Below are positions 22,796 to 33,214 of a stretch of 52,075 nucleotides of DNA, one piece after another. The stretch's first letter is position 1; every line of letters begins with the position of its first letter. The stretch comes from Emmonsiellopsis sp. PD_33 (taxonomy: Eukaryota; Ascomycota; Eurotiomycetes; Onygenales; Ajellomycetaceae). The notes below the pieces were generated by a model. It was given only the letters and a program-made list of their open reading frames with translations, made no database searches and was not told the origin of the DNA. The stretch lies in the NCBI GenBank assembly GCA_032988165.1, contig JANTQF010000246.1, positions 1 to 52,075 on the forward strand, given 5' to 3'. The position numbers were made by a program, and so were the translations under genes.

Positions 22796-23507
22796 GTTGC
22801 TGATGCTACTTACCAAGAGGCCTGGTGATATCGGTTGAGTCTTTCGGGTAACTGCTGTGATAACGGTAAACCACCCGGCTTTATATTACGATGCATTATG
22901 CCGTCGGCAACATCATGGTAGAGCCGTAGTATCTTTACTAGTAGCCATCCCCACATTGCTGTGCCAGCGGTATCGCGGAGCGAACTAGCTCACCAGCGGC
23001 CGGCGTCTGTGTGCTTCTCGTGACCGCATCCTGATGGCTACGCTGGACAGTACAGTCGGCCAGTTCGGGAGGTATCATCGAACTTTCAATAGGCGAATAA
23101 GCAGTTGAGCAAATAGCTGCTCCTGGCATTTTCATCTCATTCAACGGTTCATGGACGGTGGTTGGATCTGGGGGCGAGGCTCAGATACTAATCTGGATAA
23201 ATATGGAAAAGCCCTAATTTGGCCCGGGACGTTATGCCCAGATTCAGGGCAGCGGAAAGGAAGTGGACATTTATCTGTCTGATAGTATAATAAGTTCAAA
23301 GGTAAAATTTCCCATATGCATAAATGCGTAAACTATCGACCCGTTCGCCGTTTTATGCATCCAAGTAACTACTAGTATGTACTGCTAATCGTATAACGAG
23401 TGTGCCCCAAAACAATCCCTTCCAACACCCTCACCACGCCCTGTTCGCCAAAATCCCTCATGAAAACGAATGAAAAAGGGTAGGAATCCCAAAAAGAGGC
23501 AACACCA
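22796..23507. other. Intergenic spacer with amine oxidase promoter
   Basis: No gene is seen. Short frames on both strands lack features. Confidence 0.5.
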
Positions 23508-24304
23508 CTAAATAGCTTTTGAGCACTTAAGACTTTTCGCGCTCCAGCCCCAAGACCGCGCATACTGGAATCCAGCATCCTTGCCACGGATCCAAGGGCA
23601 GCCCTTGCGTGAGTAAGCGGTGCAAAGGCAATTGCTGCCGGCCGTGGTACCAGATACGAATGGCTTTCCATTTGAGGATTTTAGGTTGATGCATTTGCCT
23701 CCAGTATTGACTTCGTAGCAGTTCGTTCTGTCCGTATTCTTGCAGACATAGACAATGCATTCAAAAAACCCGCGCTTGTCGAGCTCTAAAAAAGAAACAG
23801 CGGAAGTTGTTAGTGATCATAATAGGTTCGTGGTGCTTTATGTGTGGATGATTGTTCACATACCTCCATCAGGGATAGGCTTGAGGTCAGCCTGGTCGAT
23901 ATCGATTGTCTCTGAAAGATCCTCTGCGTCGCCTTCAGGATCCGGGCTCGCGGAACGCTTTTCAAGGTCTAAAGGGGAAATCAGCTATTAGTTATTACAA
24001 CCATTCCACGACGCAGCAAGCCACTCGTGTACGTACCACCCTCGGGGTCGGCGGCCTCCCAGTCAACTTCCCCGGGACTGGGGATATCCCGCTTCTGAAC
24101 CTCTAACGAGAACATTGCTATCAGTAACTGCAACATGCCCCATGGTTGTTGCGCAACGAAACTTCATATCATACCTCCATCAGGGACCGCCTTAAGGTCG
24201 GTATCAATGACTTCAGTCGCTAAGTCGTCTTCAGAAGGGATGGCACTTCCAAGCGTGACGCCGGAGGCAACGAGAGCTGCAAAAAGGTAGAGAGCGGGAC
24301 GCAT
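23508..24304 (-). CDS. Secreted Kex2-type precursor with 8-Cys mature domain, modular exons
   Basis: Four exons on the minus strand, 24304-24175, 24102-24037, 23968-23864 and 23785-23508, give 192 residues. I do not recognise the family. Residues 1-21 form a signal peptide (MRPALYLFAALVASGVTLGSA). Acidic propeptide modules follow, with dibasic KR sites at 47-48, 69-70 and 104-105. All three introns are phase 1 and split the codon of an acidic residue 3-4 residues before each KR. Exons 1 and 3 end alike (DLKAVPDG and DLKPIPDG, then E-x-x-KR), down to the splice context CCTGATGGAG|GTATG. After the last KR lies an 87-residue domain (106-192) with eight cysteines and motifs GFFECIVYVCK, NCLCTAYSRKGC and SWGWSAKSLKC. 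Kex2 processing and secretion are inferred. The last exon has no internal ATG, so naive ORF calling misses it. Confidence 0.82.
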
Positions 24305-25565
24305 TTTGATAGAGATAATGAAAACAGGAAATCGTATGTTAAAAAGAGATTCTTGAAGTTAAAAGAAATAATCTTTCTTATTGGAGTTAAGAACGTTGCT
24401 TTTGTGATGGACTTGCTGTTCTCCAAAAAAAAAAACGGACCCCAAGCTGGAAAAGTGATGATATTTATACTCTTTCAGGAGTATAACTGTGCTCTATTGC
24501 CTCTCATACGCCGCCTGGCACACCTCCACCAACTTCCCCATCACGATATCTAAAAAAAGAAGCTCCGAGACGCCACGGGCAACCTGATGTTCTGAAACAC
24601 GACACGATAGAGATGTTGAAGGTTTCTTGCATCGGATAACCTCGAATTAAAGTCCTGGTTCAAGCATTCCACCCATAAACAGCTGAACCCGTATGCGATG
24701 AGAAGACCAGTAACTGCCCAGATATATGCATGTAGGACCGAAGGGGTTGGAGGCGCAGGGGCCTTACCCCGGATCGCCCGCCCAGTGAAGAATCCAAAGG
24801 TTCGTATATGTCATCGTGATGGGCATATTTTAAGCATCAGATATCGACTGCACAAAAACCTCACTGCGAACCTCTTCGTATTATCTTTTACCTGGCCAGG
24901 TTTGTCACCAATGGAAAAGTTTGACAGGCATGAGAGTGAAAATGATGAAACAGGATAATTGACAGGCTCCGCCACGCGGGAGTAGCCGACTGGTTCGCGG
25001 GGGCGGGGTTTGGTTTGAAGAAATCAAACAACCTCCTTATAAACAGAGATATAGCCCATGCTTGAGAGCATGCCATGGATATTTGTGCCGAGATAGACTC
25101 TCGTACATTGTTGAAGAGGATTGTTATGCCTGTTGAGCTGCGCCTGTCCAAGTCGCAGGTACGAGGACGAGCGGCCAGTCCTTCGTTACCTAGTAGGTAG
25201 GTAGATTATTCCTCTTGTAACGATTCTGCAGCCATGGTGTCTGTCTGCCTGTCTGTGTTTTGCTCCACGAAGGGGCCCCTCGCAACCTTGTTAGCCATAG
25301 AGTTGTGATGGAGAAGAGAGTTGAAGGTTGATGGCTTGATGACAGGGAGTGCATTCTGCCACCCCGGCGTCTCTGGCCACCCGTATTATTTTAAGCCTCA
25401 CACGAGCCGCAGCTTTGCGCAGCAGATGCACCATATCTCAACTTCACGACTGCGCATAACGCCATAACATCGGAAAATAGCCGCCTTCTCTGTGCTGTTG
25501 AAACCCCCAGCAGGCTCTCTGTCGACTGACTCTGCCCTCCGCACTCCGCCACGGACCTGACAGCC
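24305..25565. promoter_or_regulatory. Divergent spacer between the precursor gene and EMC5
   Basis: About 1.26 kb carrying two outward promoters. Apart from the TATA-like box at 24461 and small CCTAGTAGGTAGGTAG-type repeats near 25190, nothing is recognised. Confidence 0.45.
24461..24468 (-). promoter_or_regulatory. Putative TATA box of the secreted precursor
   Basis: Minus-strand TATAAATA lies about 160 bp upstream of the ATG at 24304. A strong TATA box fits an inducible secreted-protein gene, but this is motif-only evidence. Confidence 0.45.
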
Positions 25566-26324
25566 ATGGGCTTCCTCACACGCCTAGCCACGACCTTTGG
25601 TCTCATACTCATCGCCCATGCGTAAGCGAAAGCCCATCCCTCCCCCCATTCGCACTGGTGTTGTGTTTGCCTGGGCCATTGGCAATTGCGCCCATAGTTC
25701 CTGTCTACAACCCTTGCTCCCCCTCCTAAACCATCTATCTATCTTTGGGACATGAATTATCTACTAACTAGCCCCCCAACAAACAGTGGTTACTCCGCCC
25801 ACGAACACTCGATCCTATACGGCAGCGCGCATTCGATACCGCTGGACATCACGCTGGAGACGCTAGTGGCCATCCTCTTCGTCACGCTTGGGCTGGTGCT
25901 GGGATCTGAGAAGCTGCGACCGATTAGCTGGAGCGTGTGGGCGGGCGAGATTGAGAAGAATGGCGGCGTGGGGAATCCGTTTCGGGGGTTTGAGGAGAGG
26001 CCCGGATTTTGGGATGTCAGGGTAAGTTTTGAGGGGAACTATTGTTTCTTTTCTTCCTTTGATGGGGGTTTGTCCTTGGGTTCTCTAGACGATGTACATG
26101 TCATGTTGCATGGTGCTGATGGGTGGCGAGAGGGGGGGGGTTATACGCTGCGAAACGTCTTCTTTTTTCCGAAAACCGCTTGCTATGGGAAATTTGGGGG
26201 TAGCTGTTTTGGAAAGCGTTTCAGAGGGGCCACTTTTTGCTGACGATGTGATATCATACAGGGAAAACGAGAGGAGTTTGCGAATTGGGTACGGGAACAG
26301 GATGCTGCGAGTACTAAGTCATGA
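25566..26324 (+). CDS. ER membrane complex subunit 5 (EMC5/MMGT1)
   Basis: Three exons, 25566-25621, 25787-26021 and 26262-26324, give 117 residues, the usual EMC5 size. EMC5 is a core membrane subunit of the ER insertase that places tail-anchored and multipass proteins; the family was first called membrane magnesium transporter. Two transmembrane helices are visible: LATTFGLILIAHAGYSAHEH near the N terminus and LETLVAILFVTLGLVLG in the middle. Hallmarks are SAHEHSILYG, LDITLETL, RPISWSVWAGEIEKNG, NPFRGFEERPGFWDVRGKR and the cytosolic tail EEFANWVREQ. Both introns are long for this window (165 and 240 nt). The second joins R|G exactly at the conserved DVRGKR motif, in phase 0. Confidence 0.93.
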
Positions 26325-28356
26325 TGTATTGATTTAATGAATGGTATTTCTTTCCTGTCCTTAGAGCTTTTCTTGTTGTATGTAATATATGACGGCATAT
26401 GCGTTTTGGATGACCGATGGGATAGGGAAAGTTGGTAGATAGATATCAAGCCGCCCCTGAAATGGGTTTGTTCGAGCAAGTCCAGTATTAATTGATGCTC
26501 TATTAAAAACAGGTTCGGTACTCCTAGTAGGTAGATATGCCATCTCTTCAACATGAAACAAAAGGCATGTCGAATCCATGCTTCATTTGGCTCCGAATCA
26601 CGTAAGTAATGCTGTCTGTCCTTTTTGCTGGCGAATGACGCAGGCATTATTCTGAGGAAACATGCTTTGCGATGAGGGTAAATAATTGTTCGACGCCCTT
26701 CGTGAACCCGCGAACGCGTCGAGTTTCTCCTCTGAAATTAAAAAGAAAAAAGAAAATGGTCTCGAACAATCCGCATAATCAAGTGTTGGGTTTTTTTTGT
26801 ATTTCACAGCGACCTCGGCGGACAAGCTATGGACCACGCAGCAGGGATCGGTACGGAGCTATTCGACAGGCAGGATAGGCGGATATTCCCCCCGGCCCGG
26901 GCCCCCAGTCAAGTCCAATTTCGGGAACATCGCCCGCGCTGTTCTCGAAGGTCCGGACTTTGCCAGACAGAGAGAAATGTCTTGCTGTCTTCCCGCCCCC
27001 TGTCGAAATATAAAAACGAAACGGCCAAACCAAATGAACCGCGGAAGGCCGAAGCCATGGTTTTTGCAGATTTCTTTCCCGCACGTTCCCGGGGAAAATC
27101 GATTGTCAACCCGAAACTCCATACAGTACCACTGGATGGAGTAGCACTCCGGATTATATTTTTATCTTCTGTTTTTGCCACCACATTTTTCAGCGGGAAT
27201 TACGATGTTCTTTTGACTCCAACGGGTGACTTTTGAGGTCTCGGAAAAGGTGGTTCATGGAAAGTGAATGAATTGCACTCCACTGCCGTGATGGAAACAG
27301 CTTTGAAAAGGGGGATTGAGCCTGGTCCAGACCGCAGACTAGCAGTCCCAATGCGGAACAGGACCAGTTTTGTTTCTTTTTCCTGTTTCTCCATTCCATT
27401 CCCTTTCCGTGCGTCCAACCACACGGCGATGCGAAGACGGAAGCTGAGAAACCGGGCCAAGTCTTGTATGTAAAATCCATGTACTGGGATGTATCATAGG
27501 AGATTGGCGCCAGGGGCAAAAAGCCAAAAAGCAAAAACAAGGAGATCAACAGCACTTTCTGCCAACTATCAACCGGGAAAAAGAAGGCGAGGTGCTTCAT
27601 GAATCATCAGTCAGGATCAAGCTCTTATCATTGTATTTTTGGGCTGGTTAATTGCTGCTTGCAGTAAGGTCAAATTACCGCAGGTGAAACCGGATCTGAC
27701 TGGTGGGTATGTTTTGTTAGGCTGTAAATTAAAAAAAAAAAACAATCAGTGGCCAGAACGGCGCCAAAAGCTGATGAAAGGAGGAGGACACCGCATGTTC
27801 ACGTTGGACGATAGGGCGGTTCCACAGCAGCCGAAGCAACCACAACAGCGCCAGATAGCTGAGATAGGGCAGAACATCCCACCCCATCGCGTCGTCAATG
27901 ATAGCCACCACCACCACCGCAGAGACAGACCGTCTGACAGCAGGTCGTTGAGTAGCCGATGTAACTGGGCAGCACCACCCGGCCCGGAGTGAGACATGGC
28001 TGATATTTGAGGCCGGGCTGCCCCTTGCAGCAACCGTCTCGCTGACTTGGCTTCTCACCGCCAAGCACGCCCAGGACGCCCATGTTGAGCGTATCTGAAC
28101 CGCCGATTGCGTCAACACGCTGCGATTCTCCATGTCAGCGTTGTCAGCGAGACCTTTGCTGGGCGTGGCGGGTGCAGCGAGGCGCCAGTGACTCCCACGG
28201 CCAGGTTTTGTGCAGAGCTCTCTCTGGTGGTTGGAGCTGGAATCTCCCCAACCACCGTCTCGCCCTTCGCGCCCAATCCGGGCGCTGGTTGCCCTGGCAT
28301 CAATCTGGCCCACCCCTCCCGTCCCAATTTGCAGGCGGCGTATTGCCCAAATCGAT
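26325..28356. other. Intergenic region, no supported gene
   Basis: About 2 kb of mixed-composition DNA. Overlapping frames occur on both strands around 26800-28400, but none has a recognisable domain, biased codon pattern or clean splice structure. The last part is the left flank of the transposon. Confidence 0.4.
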
Positions 28357-28365
28357 GTTTCGGGC
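28357..28365. repeat. Target-site duplication, left copy
   Basis: GTTTCGGGC abuts the left inverted repeat and is repeated exactly at 31668-31676. Nine bases is the usual size for Mutator-like elements. Confidence 0.85.
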
Positions 28366-28414
28366 AGGGTGTGCTAAATCCACCTGGAATCCCAATAAAT
28401 CCACCCAAAAAAAA
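28366..28414 (+). repeat. Left terminal inverted repeat of the MULE
   Basis: Starts AGGGTGTGCTAAATCCACC, with a second TAAATCCACCC after an 11-bp spacer, then an A9 run. It matches the right end in inverse orientation with the same spacing. Confidence 0.88.
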
Positions 28415-30239
28415 ATGACTAATCAGAAAAAAAAATAACTGGTACCTGATATTACATATAAAACACTAGTGCCTAGAAGTACATTAATGACCCAACTCCA
28501 CCCACCCATTATTAATCTGAGATTTCAAAGATATTCTCTGCCAACACCTGACTGTCTCCCACTGCCACCAACTGGCTGTCTCCCCCCCCTACCACTAACT
28601 GACTCTGCATATTATAGCTCCCTAAAATTGGGAGGTCTTCTATTTCACCTGCTACATCTGCCTCCCCCCCCAAAATATCAAAAAATGCCTGATTTATAGC
28701 CTGGGAGCTGACATTGTAGTGAGATTTGTGGATTGTACAATTTCAGTAGTCAGGGATGCAAGTAGGAGAGGTCAGTGTAGCAGCCCATTTTCAGGAGGAA
28801 TTCTCAAGTGCTGTGAGTGCTGTAGAGAGGGGGGGCTCAGTAGTGAGAGAAGCTACAGTAGTGCTACTACTAATAATATAACCTGCACTAGTTGTATAGG
28901 CTGTATGTTGCTTAGTGGTAGGGACAGCTAGTGCTATCTCAAGATGATATCTATATCAATTTTACTGTGCTTGCTGCACCTGCAGTATATATTCTATCCT
29001 CTTTATGATAGTTAAATCCTGATGTATAGAACCCCATCTCCAATCCTGAGTTCTACCTATTCTACCTGCTCTACCCCCCCTACCCCCTCTAGTCTGCATG
29101 TTATCTCCCCATACAACTAGTTCAGTAATAGCCTTATAAGAGAATAGAACCTCTCCTTGCTTAGCATGTTGAAGATAGCAATTAATCTCCTAATTATAGA
29201 GTTAGTGAGAATGAATAGTATTTAATTCAATTAGAAGCTTTTCATCTAAGTGTTAATGAATATAGTGCTTACAAGGAAGATCTATATAGATATAGTCTAA
29301 ATACTCAGATTGACATTATTTCCTATGATCTCTTAATTTTATCCCATCTTCCATTCACCTGCAAAGTAGATGAATTGCAAAGGATGAGATCTTACCAACT
29401 AACTAACTGAATAGGAATGCCTGAGTAGTTGTAGGGGTCTTAGACCTAGTATCTGCCAGTTTATTTTGATAGGTAGAATGCTGATTTTCCTAAAATTAAT
29501 AGATCCAGTAAATAGTAACCCATAGATCTTCTGTTAAAGTAATGATATACTACTTCAAAATTCAATGAGAACCCTCTATATGTGAAGAAATATAGTGACT
29601 TAGATATAAAATAGTGTCAGTATAGTAACATATAATTCTATGGGTATAGAGCCTTAACCACATATTCTTATAGTATTCTATTAAAAGCTCTGATTGATTC
29701 CTTGCAAATTCAATACAGCACCATTAAAACTGCTTTTTTGTAGGAGATAAGAGAAGCCCTCATTACTCCTTCATAAAGAAATCATACTGGTCTTTTAAGT
29801 GTGATCTCTCATGCTCAACCCATTCTATATCCTCATCATCAAGCATGATGAATAGTATAGTAATAAAATAATATTTTACACAGCCAATAACATTATGATT
29901 AATATGCTAATCATAGAGTAATTAATAGTTGATATAAAAGACAGCATCAAGCACATTTGTCAAGGTCAGTTCTCAGTCTGTCACTATAACTTTCAGATAG
30001 AGAATATTATGAGTGTTAAATATCATAGCAATCTTCTAACAGGCTCAGCTGAATAGATGTTAATATAGATTTAGATTTTTTATTGACATTTAACTTAATT
30101 AGGTAATTAACTAACTCAATTAGGAATGTTGCCATCATAATAGATAATTAAGTAAGGTGTAAATAAAGACCTCTCCCATCAGAGCACTTATAAATAGTCC
30201 ATCTCCTTCTCACTGTTCATGAATATAAAGCCCAAATTG

Positions 30240-31460
30240 ATTATTATATGTAGCTTGATAATAAAGATAATACTGAGTAAAGGCAGATAGTATTAATTCA
30301 TCTTATATATAGAGTTCAGAAGCAAAATATCAGGATTATCATGAAGAAATTTAATTAAATATTTATGAAAGATTACAAGGTGAGTTATATGATTATCTGC
30401 ATCCTTTTTATACACAGTAATAATTATTTGATTGCTAGATGTAGATGTCAGCTCATCAATTAAAGCTTGAATAGATATTCAACCTTTTAATTCATTCTGA
30501 GTGAGTAAAGATGTGAGGTTATAAAGGTCCTTATTAATAAAGTTAACCTGGCTGAATTCCTTATTGAGGACTATATGAATTGTTTAGGGAGAGACTATAG
30601 CTTTAACATAGTTAAATATAGCAGTCCACATGTTCTCAGGCAAGGCTCATATATAGTGCATTGAATGGGCCTGACTCCATTCTGATAGGGGATAATTATG
30701 AGATTCATGGCAAATAATGATCAACCATTTTATACCCCCTCTCTTCTGGCTGTAACAATAAGATCTCTTTATAATGAGGTGGAATGAGCATTTTATCTTC
30801 CAAGTAAATATATTAATATGCTTTCTATTCTCATCCAGGTCATCATGGTGATCTCTATAGTCACCTGAGCAATCACACATAAATATTCATTGATTTTCCT
30901 TAAGAGTAAAGTAGAGGATTGAGAGGGCATATTCAAAACCTTTATAATCAAGGTTGAGATGTTAGAGTAGTTCTTTGAGTATCATCTCAACAGTGTAGCC
31001 ACTGAGTTCAGAAATTCTACTAGTAATTTGACTGAGTTCTTCTGCAGGCCTAGATTTAGATGTCTGAGAGTCTTCACTGCTATCATCATCTTGATCCTCT
31101 TCATTTAAATGTGCCTTCAAACTCCCTTCTAATTCCTCATTTAAATCTGCCTCTACCTCCTCAACCTTATTAGCCTGCAAGAAGCACTCAATCTCAATAT
31201 AGTCTACTAGTTGGTCTTCATTCAGTAGCTATATTACTATCTATTGAGTCTCAAAAACACCTACTTCCTCAATAAAAGCATCTAAATTGAATTGGGACAA
31301 CTATTCTACATCTGAAAACTAGCTCTCAAGGGTGGTGGATAGTGGTGGAACTGACATGTTGAATGTAGTATAAGATGTAGTATAAGATATAGTAGTGGAA
31401 GATGTAGTAGCAAGTATAGTAGAGAGAGGAATTTGAATGAGAAAAATATTCATGGTGGGG
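30240..31460 (-). pseudogene. MULE transposase relic (FAR1-like zinc finger plus transposase start)
   Basis: Reading the minus strand in one frame from about 31450 gives a transposase-like chain broken by stops. An acidic N-terminal segment (31180-30962, with NEEDQDDDSSEDSQTSK) precedes a FAR1/WRKY-GCM1-like finger at 30880-30647: CDCSGDYRD, then KCSFHL and CHESHNYPLS, where the second metal-binding His of the usual HNHP has become Tyr, as a C-to-T change would do. Further on (about 30310-30270) SIYKMN-stop-YYLPLL matches the D-x-T-Y-K-T-N strand of MULE transposases. Stops fall where Gln or Arg codons would be expected. The remainder toward 28440 is too decayed to read. No product is expected. 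Confidence 0.75.
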
Positions 31461-31617
31461 GGAGAGGGATGGTGGGTGAGAGAGGCAGTGAGGGAGATTG
31501 GGGACTGGAGAGGCTGGAGTGAATGAGCATGTGAGATTAGCACATTAGTGTACCTCACTACAGTAGTATTTTTGTATGTAAAATTAAGTACATGCTATTT
31601 TTCTTTCAGCCTAGTTG

Positions 31618-31667
31618 TTTTTTTCTGGGTGGATTTAGCCTAAGTACGGGTGGATTTAGCACACCCT
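31618..31667 (-). repeat. Right terminal inverted repeat of the MULE
   Basis: On the minus strand it starts AGGGTGTGCTAAATCCACC, spacer CGTACTTAGGC, then TAAATCCACCCAGA and A residues. It carries the element's only CpG that I could find. Confidence 0.88.
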
Positions 31668-31676
31668 GTTTCGGGC
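31668..31676. repeat. Target-site duplication, right copy
   Basis: GTTTCGGGC, identical to 28357-28365. Confidence 0.85.
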
Positions 31677-32606
31677 GGGTGGGTGGGGTGGAATATTACA
31701 GGTTCCCTGCCCGATGCCCGCAATTTGCCTCCAGAAGCCCGGAGGTTGACTCTCTTTGCGCGTGGGCTGGCAGCCTGGCACAATCCATGGTCATGGAGGG
31801 CTGGGGAACGGCGTCATCAGCATCATCGTTGACCCTGATACGGCATACCCGCCGCCTGCTTCGTCCAAGGTGCTTGAATTGCTGAATAACTTCAAGGCCA
31901 GCCTGTTATGTTCTTTCGCAGCCCTCCCAAGTCGTCATTCCCGGCATGAATCACCAACCGAAAGAAACAGAACAAGCAGCAGACCAGGGGCAAACGAACT
32001 CTGCTCACGCTTGAACCGAAGCGCCCGCAAGCACCCTGGCTCAGCAGTGCGTATGCATGGAATGATTCGAGGAAAACAGCACAACCATGCCCTGATCGCC
32101 GTGTTGACCCCTGCGTTCGTGCGTGTTTGTGACAGCCACATACCACTGCGTATGGGCGCATACAGATGACTCCAGAAGCACCCTCGCTGCAATTGGCACG
32201 CGGCGTGGTAGATTACGAACAGGGCAATCAAAGCTGTACGGGTCTAGCTGCCAGTGGATCCCTCCGTGACCCACCTTTGCCTCCCAGAATCTGGTTGTCA
32301 GTCTTCTGTTTTACGTGATGATCATTGATTACGCGGGTGGGCTCGATGGCGCAAAATACGATAGGGGGTGGGTACCACGCCCCTTCTTGCGTATATATTT
32401 GCTGGAGCCCTCCAGTTCCCTTGGAAATCTTTCTGTTTCTTGGTTTTTCCCTCAGCCTACTACTTCTAATAATCTGCTCACTCTTCGAAGAATTTATTCT
32501 TCTGCCTCTCGTTTAATCAACCAAACCGCTCCAGCCACGCTTTCTTATCCTTTAATAGACCTTTTCGTCTCTTAATTTCTATACACGAAATATCAATACC
32601 TTCACA
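31677..32606. other. Right flank of the transposon and promoter of the wall protein
   Basis: CpG-rich, unmutated DNA resumes at once. Frames here have no recognisable product. A TATATATT box at about 32392-32399 lies 210 bp before the ATG at 32607. Confidence 0.5.
32392..32399 (+). promoter_or_regulatory. Putative TATA box of the GPI-type protein
   Basis: TATATATT sits about 210 bp upstream of the start codon, followed by a C/T-rich leader typical of highly expressed fungal genes. Motif and position only. Confidence 0.4.
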
Positions 32607-33214
32607 ATGCATCTCTCCGTCGTCGCTGTCGCTATCTCGGCTTTCGCCGCCTCCGTCAACGGTGCTGTCGTAAGTCTTTCTGGATAACCCAAACTCTGGA
32701 GTCAAGGGAACAGCATATCTAACTCGCTCTCCAGACTGGTGGTTACGGTGACTACCCAAGCAAGCCCGAGCCCACCACCTACCCCGTCGAGACCCCAACC
32801 GGCGGTTACGAGGTTCCTCCCGTCCCGACCTCCAGCTCTGCTTACCCAGTTGAGCCCACCTCCTACCCCGTTGAGACCCCAACCGGCGGTTACGAGGTTC
32901 CTCCCGAGGAGACCCCTAGCTCTGCTTACCCAGTTGAGCCTACCTCCTATCCCGTCGAGACCCCAACCGGCGGCTATCCCGGGCCCTCCTCGTACCCAGT
33001 TGAGACTCCTTCTTACCCAGTCGAGACTCCTTCCGGCTACCCAACCCCCACCGGCTACTACCCAACTGGCAGCGCCAGCGTTCCTTACCCCACCGGAACT
33101 GGTGTCTACCCCACTGGCACCCCCGTCCCAACCTACCCCTCTGACTCTGGCGCCATGGCCGTCGGTGCTCCCTTCGGGCTCGGACTCGCTGCCCTCGTCT
33201 TCGCCCTCTTCTAA
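32607..33214 (+). CDS. Secreted Pro/Tyr-rich repeat protein, likely GPI-anchored
   Basis: Two exons, 32607-32669 and 32735-33214, give 180 residues. The 65-nt intron has GTAAGT, CTAAC and CCAG, and exon 1 ends in phase 0. Residues 1-19 are a signal peptide (MHLSVVAVAISAFAASVNG, cut probably before AV). The mature part is a 28-residue repeat (84 bp) of YPVETPTGGYEVPP plus a Ser/Pro/Glu half, starting at 32780, 32864 and 32948, then shorter YPVETPS and YPTGT motifs. The C terminus has a small-residue stretch (SDSGAMAVG) followed by a hydrophobic tail ending ALVFALF, the pattern of a GPI-attachment signal. Likely a cell-wall or surface protein; exact role unknown. Open frames in the other phase and on the other strand are by-products of the repeats. 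Confidence 0.82.
32780..32984 (+). repeat. 84-bp coding tandem repeat, about 2.4 copies
   Basis: Near-identical 84-bp units begin at 32780, 32864 and 32948 within the wall-protein gene. The multiple-of-three length lets copy number change without a frameshift. Confidence 0.85.

Larger units (their letters stand above)
28366..31667 (-). mobile_element. Mutator-like DNA transposon (MULE), CpG-purged and inactive
   Basis: A complete 3302-bp element with about 50-bp terminal inverted repeats and a flanking 9-bp duplication. The ends read AGGGTGTGCTAAATCCACC from both sides; each terminal repeat contains TAAATCCACC twice with the same 11-bp spacing, then CCCA and an A run. Inside, the minus strand encodes a broken MULE transposase. 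The interior is AT-rich, and I found no CG dinucleotide between the left end and 31646; the only CG lies in the right terminal repeat. The element looks like a single intact insertion that was mutated afterwards, since the target duplication is perfect. Confidence 0.88.

Noticed and set aside
23372..23760. Two overlapping minus-strand frames with ATG-like starts
   Set aside because: They are out of frame with the cysteine-rich exon, whose frame has the splice phase, Cys pattern and dibasic site.
26800..28440. Many overlapping frames of 80-200 codons
   Set aside because: They overlap on both strands, lack domains and splice signals, and look like chance in CpG-rich, stop-poor DNA.
28365..31668. 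Transposon as a hAT element (CAGGG-like ends)
   Set aside because: The ends can be read as CAGGG...CCCTG with an 8-bp duplication, but the duplication is 9 bp and the interior has FAR1-finger and MULE transposase blocks, so Mutator-like fits better.
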